Part shown: positions 25,601 to 35,696 of the stretch, one piece after another
Layout of the letters: every line of letters starts with the position of its first letter
Numbering within the stretch: the first letter of the stretch is position 1
NCBI RefSeq assembly: GCF_032854445.1
Contig: NC_088302.1
Span: 23,509,788 to 23,573,787 of the forward strand
Length of the DNA: 64,000 nucleotides
Source of the DNA: Liolophura sinensis
Taxonomy: Eukaryota > Mollusca > Polyplacophora > Chitonida > Chitonidae
Direction: 5' to 3'
The notes under the pieces: model-generated
Databases searched by the model: none
Told to the model about the DNA's origin: nothing
What the model saw: only the letters and a program-made list of their open reading frames with translations
Made by a program: the position numbers and the translations under genes

Positions 25601-27354
25601 GAGCATATATATTGGCTTCTATGAATTCCATTACTGATTTCATTATATGAGAATTATCTTTAATAGATTTGCATTCATCACTCTTAAACAGCTTTTCTAT
25701 AGTGAAAACCAAACAGATGTACGGAGACATGTATATGTGAGATTGTCCCTATCCATGGCGCTCTCAGCTCTCAATCTTGCCATGTCTTTCTAATATCGAT
25801 CTACTATTTGTATCTAGCATTTCTTTATAATTAGCAATGTTAATTCTTTCTTTTTCTCTTTTTTCTGTATCTTGTGTTTTAATTTACTGCCATTCGTTTC
25901 TCAAATCTGTAGAAAAACGATTCAACTTTCGGGAAATTGACTAAAGAATGCTCTAGAACTTGTTCCAAATCCTATTGTGTACAACGCAATAAAATCGCAA
26001 TAAAATATGTTCGATTCATTTCATTTGTAAGTACTCTGATCAGGTCACTACATCATTTATTACCTACGTGTTAGAATTTTGAGAAAATATACGAAGAGCC
26101 ATTTATTTAAGAGCCATTTAAAGGCACACATTCCTCCGACATGAACAAAAGGTACTGGTGATATAATATTCAGCCAACTTTAACCTGTTAAAGGCTGAGC
26201 GGAGCCGAGTGCCATGGCTGACGACTGAATCCGTAATCATTTCAAGTACATATTAATAACAAGTCGGTTAAACTGCCATTGATGTTCAATTCAGTGGAGC
26301 AAAGCGGATACAACTAACAACCTATTCAGGTTGTTAGTTAATAATTTAATTACCTGGCGTATCTGATGAAGATGTTCCCATCAGCAAGACGTACCTGAAC
26401 AGAGTGCAGGTGGTAATTAGATTACATGTGCATAAAGGCTGTTACGTACTAGTTTATATATGTGTATGTGTTCGAATCTCATGTAATCTCATTTAATTTG
26501 TTTACAGATATACGCATGGATAAACCTAGCCATGGATAGTTGCAGATTTTGAGGGTATAAGGGGTACAGGGGTCAGCATTTGGGTAGGCGGGGTATACAT
26601 ATTGCTGGAGGTTGGGGGAGGGTCTAAATGCTCCGTTCTACCACGCAGCTGAAACAAGTGTTGCCTTGGCCCCCCATTTTTTGCTTCTGAGCTTAACAGC
26701 TAAAGTTTATATATGTCCAGGAATGACCCCAGCCGATTCCTGCGCAGCCGGCACTCATAAAATGCTAGGCTTTAATGGGCAACATTAAAACGAAAGAAAA
26801 ACACGAGAAGCGGAATAAAGTGACAAGTCAGAGCATCATACTGACAATTAAACATTTATGCACCATAAACAATTGTAATGCTTACTGTGGAAAGCATTAA
26901 CATCCAGAATATTTTAATTCATTAACCAAAGCAAAGTAATTTCTTAAGAAGACTTTCCCACCAAATAGCATTTTGTATGTACATGTCTGCTTTTTTTAAT
27001 TCACAAGTTGTTGCCAACATACTTTTCTTTTCAACGACGTGTATCTTCTGAGTAAGGCCTAGACATGTTGTTGTGGTCTCCTGCGGGGCATTAGAGTTTG
27101 CATCATGACACCAAACTCACTTCCTATATACCGTTATACAGCGAATGACTACTACACATTTACACATGCTCTACAAAAAAACCGTTACTTTTACAAGGGC
27201 ACTTTGACGTAAATACTAAATATTGTTTATTATAGCCTGATTTTTCTCCGGTGACAATTATCCAATGAGGCAGTTGAGAAAAAGGTTTACACATTCTTCA
27301 TTTTATTGAGAAAACTGAAAACTTTATGTATACCCATAAACATAAAAGCGGTAA
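10602..27354. other. Long gene-poor stretch upstream of the protocadherin
   Basis: About 16.7 kb without a recognisable coding exon, tRNA or SINE. Plausible minus-strand donors near 11692 (ACAG|GTAAGT) and 11800 could end 5' UTR exons of the protocadherin, but cannot be proved. A 144-codon frame at 22400-22834 contains a B-box-like sequence on the other strand and no protein family, so it is not called a gene. Homeodomain-type TAATTA sites recur (for example near 13310-13330 and 26340-26350). Mononucleotide runs include poly-C near 18742. The stretch may hold distal regulatory DNA. Confidence 0.5.
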
Positions 27355-27356
27355 AT

Positions 27357-27565
27357 TTATTTATTTGTTTGTTTGTTTGTTTATATATTTGATTGGTGTT
27401 TTACGCCGTACTCAAGAATATTTCACTTATGCGCCGGCGGCCAGGATTATGGTGGGAGGAAACCGGGCAAAGCCCAGAAAAAAAAACCCCACTGCCCTCA
27501 GCTGGCAGACCTTCCCACTTATGAGCGGAGAGGAAGCCAGCATGAGCTGAACTGGGATTCAGTGA
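27357..27565 (-). mobile_element. SINE family A, duplicated copy 1
   Basis: TTTATTTG/TTTG tail, then the 3' module GGTGTTTTACGCCGTACTCA and the body. Much of the tRNA-like head is missing or decayed. Confidence 0.85.
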
Positions 27566-27773
27566 ATTGCTGTACAAACATTAACGTTCATAATAATGAC
27601 TCTCTAAAGAACCGTAGTTCTTAGTTATAATGTATACTGTTAATATGGCGTAATGATTATAATTTATCTGAGGGCTCAGTGGTCGGATTTTCTTGAAGCC
27701 ATTCTACATGTATACACGTTCCCGAAATCATGCTTTTTTGATAAAAAAAATACCAAAAAAAAAAAAATTTATT

Positions 27774-27982
27774 TTATTTATTTGTTTGTTTGTTTGTTTA
27801 TATATTTGATTGGTGTTTTACGCCGTACTCAAGAATATTTCACTTATGCGCCGGCGGCCAGGATTATGGTGGGAGGAAACCGGGCAAAGCCCAGAAAAAA
27901 AACCCCACTGCCCTCAGCTGGCAGACCTTCCCACTTATGAGCGGAGAGGAAGCCAGCATGAGCTGAACTGGGATTCAGTGAA
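27774..27982 (-). mobile_element. SINE family A, duplicated copy 2
   Basis: Same insertion as the copy 417 bp to the left, multiplied by tandem duplication rather than by a second retrotransposition. Confidence 0.85.
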
Positions 27983-28188
27983 TTGCTGTACAAACATTAA
28001 CGTTCATAATAATGACTCTCTAAAGAACCGTAGTTCTTAGCTATAATGTATACTGTTAATATGGCGTAACGATTATAATTTATCTGAGGGCTCAGTGGTC
28101 GGATTTTCTTGGAACCATTCTACATGTATACACGTTCCCGAAATCATGCTTTTTTGATAAAAAAAAATACCAAAAAAAAAAAAAATTA

Positions 28189-29186
28189 TGACCTATTCAT
28201 TTGCGTTTAGTCACGTTTATTAAGACCACGTGCGTCTTTGCTGAATCAACACAACACTAACCATGCCTCTAATTCAGCCCTTGAGGTAACGCATTATCTC
28301 GTTACGTCACGTGCAATTTTGACATCCGGGGCCCTGGAGGGCCAATAGATGGCAATCTTACAACATACAGGTGACAGGTGACAACAATAGATTACAGACG
28401 TCATGTTACTTTATGGTTACTTAACAAGCAGAAGTTTTAAGACACCTGTTGATGCATTGGTGGCAAATTTTACAATAGCCAGGCGATGTTTTATAGCTAT
28501 TCTTGAGTCAGTTGGCTTTACACTTATCTTAGGGCACTTGAGAAGGAACACCGAAGAAAGCTGTAGCACAATTCTAGGGCTAACCTTATAACTGTCTAGC
28601 CCTACCACCCCGCTATGCTTTAACCTTGTTAGACTTGGTCAAGCTACCTGGTTAGACAGAAACTCGAAGATAAACATCAAAACTCCGGCACGACGTTTTC
28701 CGACAGTGCCAGATTTGGCTTCGCCTTGACATCAGTAGGCTACATCTACTCTAGGGAAATATCGAAATCTACCCCATCAAACAGCGATCCACCTTTCGCA
28801 CCAAAAATTTACTATTGCTACTAAAACGGTCTGTCACATGCACTGTCACGATCTGAATTCTACCGAAAATCATTATGAACAGAGAAACCTGCTACAGCAA
28901 GTTGTGCCGTATTATAGAAACATTTGTTTCAGGGGGGTGTGGGGGGGGGGGGGGGAGATAGCTAACAATGTAGATTGTTCGTAGGTCACGGTCCAGTCTC
29001 TTAACAATCCTAGAACTGCATGTGTAAACTGATGTGACTGTTTCGGATAAGTAGGGTTCAAGATTTTAAACAATCAAGACAATCAAGACAGTCAAATTAA
29101 ATGTCCAGCTCTGGGCAGTTTTAATTACTAATTAACAGGACCTCAGTCAGAATAGCTTTCAATGGCGTTAACTTATCTTTTCCGTA
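28189..29186. other. Intergenic, no gene seen
   Basis: No exon recognised. Contains a G run near 28930-28950. Short open frames at 28403-28608 on both strands have no family resemblance. Confidence 0.4.
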
Positions 29187-29222
29187 TGTGTTTTATGCCG
29201 CACTCAAGAATATTTCATTTAT
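29187..29222 (-). mobile_element. SINE family A 3'-module fragment
   Basis: Short fragment (GTTTTATGCCGCACTCAAGA and the next bases) in minus orientation, next to a plus-oriented copy, forming a head-to-head remnant. Confidence 0.6.
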
Positions 29223-29251
29223 GTATGATACTGGTATGGTTTATCGAAAAA

Positions 29252-29447
29252 AGACCGCATGCGGTCGATGTGAGTTCAAGTCCAGCTCTTGTTGGCTTCC
29301 TCTCCGGTCGTACGTGGGATGATCTGCAGCAACCTGCGGATGAGTTTTCCCGGGTCCTGCCCGGTTTCTCGCTAACGATGATGGTGGCAGCTGTCTCGTG
29401 TAATGAAATATTCCTTAAAACATCCATGAACTTAATAAATACATATA
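29252..29447 (+). mobile_element. SINE family A, plus orientation
   Basis: Reads from the B-box region (GAGTTCAAGTCC) through GGCTTCCTCTCCGGTCGTAC to a diverged 3' module and an AATAAATACATA tail. The A-box end of the head is missing. Confidence 0.75.
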
Positions 29448-29764
29448 GAAAAAACGGGAATATAACCCAGTGGAGAGAACAACCCGCAACTGGCCAAGTA
29501 TGTACCGGACAAACTTACAGTCACAATGCCGGGGTCGGATCGGAAGGAACTGAATTCGAACACACTGTATACAGGAGTTTTGTGCGGTATAATCCCGCGG
29601 GTGGCCCAGACCAAAGACCAAAGACTTCACAGAAGTTGTAACTTTCACAAGTGCTCAGTCGCTTGGTGCTCACCGCATGACGTGACTATCTGAGACATCA
29701 TATCTTATGCATGATGCATGTATGCCGCACTGATGCAGACCACTAAAAATATGACCCATGCAGG

Positions 29765-29850
29765 AGCCAATGCGATCGATGTGACTTCAAGTCCAGCTCA
29801 TGCTGGCATCCTCTCCTGTTCTTGCACGGAAAGGCCTGTCCTGCAAAATT
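29765..29850 (+). mobile_element. SINE family A 5' fragment
   Basis: Only the head-proximal part is present: TGACTTCAAGTCCAGCTCAT and a diverged GGCATCCTCTCC body. The 3' module is absent. Confidence 0.6.
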
Positions 29851-31480
29851 GCTCCCCACCCCCACCCCGAATCTGACATTTATTTTTTTTTAATACCACT
29901 GCAACAAGCAGCTCTAAAGACGCTGTGTGTGTCGCAAATTTGCGTGTGTTTGTGTGAAGTTAATTTGATCTTGCACTAAACCACCTGTTAAAGCGAATCA
30001 CTCATGTTAAAAGGTAGGATGTCAAGAACATTTACCGACAGATTGACAGACAGACAAACCTGAATCAAAACAAAGACCGACATATGTAGAAATGCTTGCC
30101 ACAGGTAAAAATCACATACGATGTCAGTACGAATATCTATAACAAAGTGTATAGATATACAGATAGTGTTAATATCCTGTCAGTAATATTTCCGTGCATG
30201 TATTATATTCAGTTTTATGATTGTGTACGTACAAATAACACATCAGCGTCTCATATAAGTTATCTATAACGATCCGATCCAGGCAGCCTATATCAGTTAA
30301 TTTGGTTGGAGTGTCACAGGCTGAGCACGCCAAAGCTTACAGCCAAAGGTCGAAGTGATATATGACCCTATATTGATGGAGAGCAGCTAGATAGCTCATA
30401 ACGGGCGATATTGAAGTGACGCTATTGTACACAAAACGGTAAGGTTGCTATCTAGGTCCGACTGATCGGTGTTTAGATGCCAGGCTATTAGAATAATCTA
30501 CCCCGGCTTCTTCATACAAAGCACACTACCTCATTGTGTCAGTTGAGATCACAACGCCGATAGAGGAACACCTCCTCAGCGGTCCTACCTGAGATCTATC
30601 TCTACAAACAAAATGCCAACGGTCTTGATTTTAAAATTTCAAATTTGCGAGCGAGCGTGGCCTTTCATCTTTTCGCCGCGTTACATGTGTGAATGACCAC
30701 ATACAAGAGAGCGACGCGCGTCATTGATCATGGGGCTTCGGGGCTTGAGGGTAATAGTGTTTTAGTGAGATGTCAGCAGTCAATATCAGCATTAAACTGA
30801 CAGCTTTGTATGGTCACATATTAGGCCTGTATACAGGATATAGGGCCTACCTTAATCATTTTAAATCCAGAACAACAGTTGACAAATATCAAAAACACAA
30901 ATCCAAATGTTAATTTCGAACGAAACGTCGTTCACATACATCTGTTGCATATTAGGCTCTGTATACATTGGGGTAAGATTCTACCGCATCTCTAAATTTA
31001 AACTAAAGGACAACAATTTCCATACTTACCGTCATCATTTACCATATTTACGGTAACGAACAAGTACGGCTTAATTATCTGGTAAAAATAGTGTCATTAT
31101 AAGTAAATATAGCAAAACAAACCAGCCAAGACCTCCATGCACGCTTGTATGGAGCCTGACACAGCGTATACCGATGAAAAACAATCAACCTTGATATACA
31201 TGAACATGTATAGATTCCGTTAAGTACTAATCCATCATGTTCAGCTATAATGCGCGTGAAACAGATACGCCCCTTCTTTACTTATTTTTTTTCCTCATTC
31301 ACGATGCACTTAAATGGCAATAAATTAAATTCCTACATATTAATGTTTCTTCCTGTTTGAGTTACTAATTCACTTCCTTGCTCAAATGTTATTTGTTTTT
31401 ACCTACTCATAGAGTTTAAAATACTAATGGCTTGCCTAGCATGCACAGTAATTATACCCAAGGCTTCCATTTGTGCCTTT
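29851..31480. other. Intergenic, no gene seen
   Basis: No exon, RNA gene or clear repeat recognised. Confidence 0.4.
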
Positions 31481-31484
31481 AAAC

Positions 31485-31530
31485 AATACTCATGCTGGCT
31501 TCCTCTCCGGTAAATACATAAATAAACAAA
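31485..31530 (+). mobile_element. Internally deleted SINE family A remnant
   Basis: CATGCTGGCTTCCTCTCCGG is joined directly to a TAAATA-type tail, so the body and 3' module are missing. Confidence 0.5.
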
Positions 31531-31600
31531 TCAAAACAGTTCATAGTATTTAACTGAAAAAGTTTCACCGTGACGACTTACAGATCAAGTGAAGCGTTTA

Positions 31601-32062
31601 GGTGGCCTTATGGTTAGAGCGTCCGTCTGGAATTCTGGAGACGCTGGGATCAAACCCGTGTCTGGTCATACCGAAGATTTTAAGAATAGTACCTACTGCT
31701 GCCTAGCTAGGCGCTCAACACTTAGAGGTTAGAGCAAGGAAAAAGGATTCTTTGCGGCGGTAACGAAGACGGAATCCTTAGAGTGCATGTAATGTGAGTC
31801 CTTGTTGCGGGACGGATTTTCACCTCTCTTTTATCTAGTGCTAGTTCACTGAGACTACTTACCGAAGGCAAGTAAGTCGCCTCGCCCGAGCCATAATACT
31901 GGTCAACCAGCCCGTTGCCGTTGACCGGGCTCGCTCACACACAAGCCCGCGCACATGACTGCTCTCCATAATATGACTAAAAGATTGTTACTGTATGCGT
32001 CTAAGTAATATAAGTTCGACGTAAAATCCCAAGCGTACATTCATACATACATACATACATAC
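31601..32062 (+). mobile_element. SINE family B, near full length
   Basis: tRNA-like head with an A box around TGGTTAGAGCG and a B box GGATCAAACCC. The distal part carries ATATGACTAAAAGATTGTTA, a relative of the family A 3' module, and a CATA-repeat tail ending at 32062. A 20-bp target-site duplication flanks it (31571-31590 and 32065-32084, 18 of 20 identical). Confidence 0.8.
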
Positions 32063-32086
32063 GCTGACGACTTACACGTCAAGTTT

Positions 32087-32273
32087 AGTTCAAGTTCAGC
32101 TCATGCTGGCTTCCTCTCCGGTCGTACGTGGGAAGGTCTTCTAGCAACCTGCGGATGGTCGTGAGTTTCCCCGGGCTGTGCCCGATTTCCACCCACCATA
32201 ATGCTGGCCGCCGTCGTATAAGTGAAATATTCTTGAGTACAGCGTAAAACACCAATCAAATAAATAAATAAAT
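32087..32273 (+). mobile_element. SINE family A nested in the family B target repeat
   Basis: 5'-truncated plus copy from about TTCAAGTTCAGCTCATG to the tail CAAATAAATAAATAAATA. It sits within the right-hand target repeat of the neighbouring family B element and has its own 13-bp duplication (32074-32086 and 32274-32286, 12 of 13 identical). Confidence 0.85.
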
Positions 32274-32286
32274 ACACATCAAGTTT

Positions 32287-32842
32287 CAGTTTCAAACGGC
32301 TTCATTAACTTCAACAAAGTTATGACCGGCCATCTTGTATTGCAGTATACCAGACCATTTTTTTTAAAACTAACCCTTAATTAATCTGAACTGAAACATG
32401 ATACACGCCTTCACCGACACTAGTGACAAGTTCAAGTTCTGGGCTGGATCGCATATTTTCAACAATTATCATGCCCCGTTTCTGTTCTGATCACATCGTC
32501 TGCCACAGTTGTTATTCTGACGGCTCAAGCAGTAATAGGCGATGGTGATATCGCGGAGCTTTCAGAATGGCTGTTTATTATACTGCGTGATAAAGCGCGC
32601 ATTACCAGTGAAATATATCGTCAATCGCACCGCCATTCTATCCTTTGAAAGATCTTTAAAGGCCTGACATTTCCAGCGAATCATAATTGATCGACGCTCA
32701 AACGACATACTCTAATCTGTGCTACACATGGATTGAAGCTGTTTTGCACCATCGCCATCCATGATTAGGATATTCCTTCTCAACTCGCCATACTGTAGGT
32801 CATCTATCCCTGCAGCAAGATTAAAGGGCACACAAAGAGCTG
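32287..32842. other. Intergenic, no gene seen
   Basis: Nothing recognised between the SINE and the 84-bp minisatellite frame. Confidence 0.4.
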
Positions 32843-33616
32843 TTGACGTTGTTAAGGCTCTTTCTACTGAGAACACACGTTTTAGTCAAACTCCAAGACT
32901 TTCGTACCTATGCACCGTCGTTCAAAGCTTCAATTATCACCCCATATGGGGTAACGGGCCACATCGTCCTCTGTTTAATGAAATGCGCAAAACCAGGTTA
33001 TATACAACTTGCAACACTTAGTACCCATAATGTGTGGGGTCCAGTTCTATTTTATATTTATGATTTTAGTAAAATTCAAGGTTATATACAACTTGCAACA
33101 GTTAGTACCCATAATGTTCTGGGCCCAGTTGTATTTCATATTTACGATTTTAGTAAAATTCGAGGTTATATACAACTTGCAACAGTTAGTACCCATAATG
33201 TGCTGGGCCCAGTTGTATTTAATATTTACGATTTTAGTAAAATTCGAGGTTATATACAACTTGCAACAGTTAGTGCCCATAATGTTCTGGGCCCAGTTGT
33301 ATTTCATATTTACGATTTTAGTAAAATTCGAGGTTATATACAACTTGCAACAGTTAGTACCCATAATGTTCTGGGCCCAGTTGTATTTAATATTTATGAT
33401 TTTAGTAAAATTCAAGGTTATATACAACTTGCAACAGTTAGTACCCATAATGTGCTGGGCCCAGCTGTATTTAATATTTACGATTTTAGTAAAATTCGAG
33501 GTTATATACAACTTGTAACAGTTAGTGCCCATAATGTTCTGGGCCCAGTTGTATTTAATATTTATGATTTTAGCAAAATTCAGCAGCCAATACATTTGTC
33601 CAAAGTCAAAGTATAA
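32843..33616 (+). other. 257-codon open frame over an 84-bp minisatellite
   Basis: ATG at 32843 opens a frame through seven repeats of 28 residues with consensus GYIQLATVSTHN followed by VLGPVVFNIYDFSKIR, then stops at 33616. I recognise no domain. Because the unit is a multiple of three with no stop in several frames, the other frames, one of them on the minus strand, are also open, so openness alone is weak evidence of coding. Differences between units include both silent (GTT/GTG, TAC/TAT) and replacement changes (T/A, H/N, R/Q). No signal peptide. Most likely non-coding, but an expressed repeat protein is not excluded. Confidence 0.25.
32996..33583. repeat. 84-bp minisatellite, seven units
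   Basis: Units start with GGTTATATACAACTTG at 32996, 33080, 33164, 33248, 33332, 33416 and 33500, each exactly 84 bp with no insertions or deletions. Unit 1 is the most diverged (GTGTGGGGTCCAG in place of GTTCTGGGCCCAG). Internal units differ at only a few sites. Confidence 0.95.
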
Positions 33617-34705
33617 CAGCAGCAGATTTAGTTCATATTTCGCAGTTATTGTTGTATTGTTACGCAGTTATTTGGGGTTAAGTACAATACTTGACATGAA
33701 GTTAGATCTGCATGGTATAAGGTCTAAAAACAGTTTCGGGGGCCTCAGTGTATATTGAAAAAGTCAGTCTGGACGATGTTCCTGACACGCATTCAACCTT
33801 AAAGTGAACATAAAGTCTGCCACTATTTGACAATCAAAAAAATTTTTGCGGTTAGCTTAAGTGTTAAACTGATGCATTTTGAACTACACATTTATGAGCA
33901 GGGAACAGAGAACGGAAGCCCGTGTCACAATGCGTGTATGCTGTGCCAAATACTGCAGTAACTTGTCAGGGTGAGCTGGCAAAAAAAAAAAAAAAAAAAA
34001 AAAACGCCCCAGGAAAGTCATTGCTTGAATAAAAATATTGTGACTTTGCATTATTTTTCCTCAGTAACGTCAGATTTATTACGAAAATATTTTCTCAAAA
34101 TCTGAATGAAAGTGTCTGTTATCAATCAAAAGGCCCTGTGATGTTCTGTAAATTCCCTGATGTCGTTTTCAGGACCGCTAAAACACAACGCTTATGTCCA
34201 CGAACACACTACAAGAAACATCGGCAGTTTGAACACGGAACAGAGTTGAAACCCTTTGGTTGGGTATCAGGGTTTTTTGTTTGTGTTTTCTCACCGTCAA
34301 ATGGTTTAATGCCGATGGTACGTGACAGCTCCTAGGTTTTGTGACATTACTCTAGATTGCTATAACATGGCAAAATGGCATCACCAAATGAGCGGCTAGG
34401 TACTGACAATTATTTGCGCTTTATTTTGTTGGTGAGCGGTGTAATATTTTTTAAACATTTCTGGAATACTACTTTATTAAATTATTCAGTTTTGGTGGCT
34501 CACTTTATGTTCATTTTAAGAAATTTAAATGGCCTACTTTTATAATAATTGTTTATGTTTAACATAAATATGGTTTGAAGGAAACGTGTCACCTTTAAAT
34601 AAGAAACGGCAAGATACATGCATTATCAGGCAGCTTGTTTTATTTCTCACTTACACTTTGCAACTTAGTTTTGAACCGGATAACATGGTTTCAGCTTTTG
34701 CTTAA
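33617..34705. other. Intergenic, no gene seen
   Basis: Includes a poly-A run near 33978-34004. No exon or mobile element recognised. Confidence 0.4.
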
Positions 34706-34870
34706 AGTTTATTTATTTGATTTATGTGTTACACTGTATTCAAGAATATTTCACTTATACGACGGCAGCCAGCATTATGGTGGGAGGAAACCGGGCTGAG
34801 CCCGGGAGAAACCCACCGTCATCCACAGGTTGCTGGAAGACCTTCGGACGTACGGCTGGAGAGGAAACTT
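34706..34870 (-). mobile_element. SINE family A, head-truncated
   Basis: Tail, 3' module and body up to GGCTGGAGAGGAA; the tRNA-like head is missing on the right. Confidence 0.75.
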
Positions 34871-35548
34871 TTTCAAAGGGAAGTCTGGAAAAGTGAAGAG
34901 TGATTGACAGACGAGGTGTAAACCTGCAGTCCCCTTTGGCACCGGTACTGGACCACAAATGCAATAGCGGTGAACTTGCCAGCAAAATTGCATACCCGTT
35001 TTACTCCATACTGAGGTGTTATCGCTTTCTTTTATACATGCGCGATCAGATTTGTCAGTGGAAGAAAATGACCTGCTGGCGAAGAAACCGAAGAAAACCT
35101 GATGACAAAAAACTAAAGTGATCTTAAACAGCGACTGCGAACACTGCTTCTAAATCTAAATTTAGTATCAGCGAGTCCCACCATTGCAAATCCACTGGCC
35201 TCAGTTTGCCCGCTAGAGTTATTTCCCCTGTATAGAGAATCCTGATGCACAAATGCTGAAAAGACTTCTCCGAATATCAGAAACATGCCACTGCATACTT
35301 CTTTTAATACGACTTTTACAGTTTACATAACTATAGGTGATTTATTTTCTACAAACTTCACAAATCATATAAAAGCTTAATTACGTCACCATTAGATCTA
35401 AATGAAAACATACCAGCATCTTCAATAAATTTCATAAATCCCATAAATTGTTGTTAGCTTCATTTCAAGAATTTGTCTCCCTTGGATAGTTTCTGGAAAT
35501 GAGATGCAATCTCCATATTATCCAATTAGACAAACGATAATATACGGT
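34871..35548. other. Intergenic, no gene seen
   Basis: 3' flank of the small membrane protein gene, which ends at 35549. No other exon recognised. Confidence 0.4.
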
Positions 35549-35696
35549 CTATCGCTCAGCCATCTTTTTCTCTTTTCTTCGCTCTAAATGTTCACGAGAC
35601 AGTCTCTTGATCTCTTCGGCTTTTTCAATCCATTTTTCCTCATTCAGTTTATTTTCTTCTCTCACAGCCTCAATGTCTTTGGAAAAGATTTCTCGT
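35549..35696 (-). CDS. Small membrane protein exon 2 (terminal)
   Basis: 148 bases, entering after two bases of a codon and ending at TAG (35551-35549). Charged residues dominate, with regularly spaced Lys, Glu and Arg. Confidence 0.65.

Larger units (their letters stand above)
27355..28188. repeat. 417-bp tandem duplication carrying a SINE
   Basis: Two adjacent units (about 27355-27771 and 27772-28188) are almost identical, each with a family A SINE followed by unique flank and a run of A. The same SINE landmark is at 27391 and 27808, period 417. Differences are few (for example TTAGTTATAATG against TTAGCTATAATG, and A-run length), so the event is recent or the copies have been homogenised. 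Confidence 0.9.

Noticed and set aside
29162-29641. 159-codon plus-strand open frame
   Set aside because: It runs through a plus-oriented family A SINE and its flank; the residues come from the repeat.
31601-31680. tRNA gene candidate
   Set aside because: Has A-box and B-box-like parts but no pairing acceptor stem, and continues into a SINE body. It is the head of a family B SINE.
32040-32062. CRISPR-like or other short regular array
   Set aside because: It is the CATA-type tail of a SINE; the window is eukaryotic and has no spacer structure.
33009-33595. Second plus-strand and one minus-strand open frame over the 84-bp repeat
   Set aside because: Openness follows from a stop-free unit with a period divisible by three; several frames cannot all be coding.
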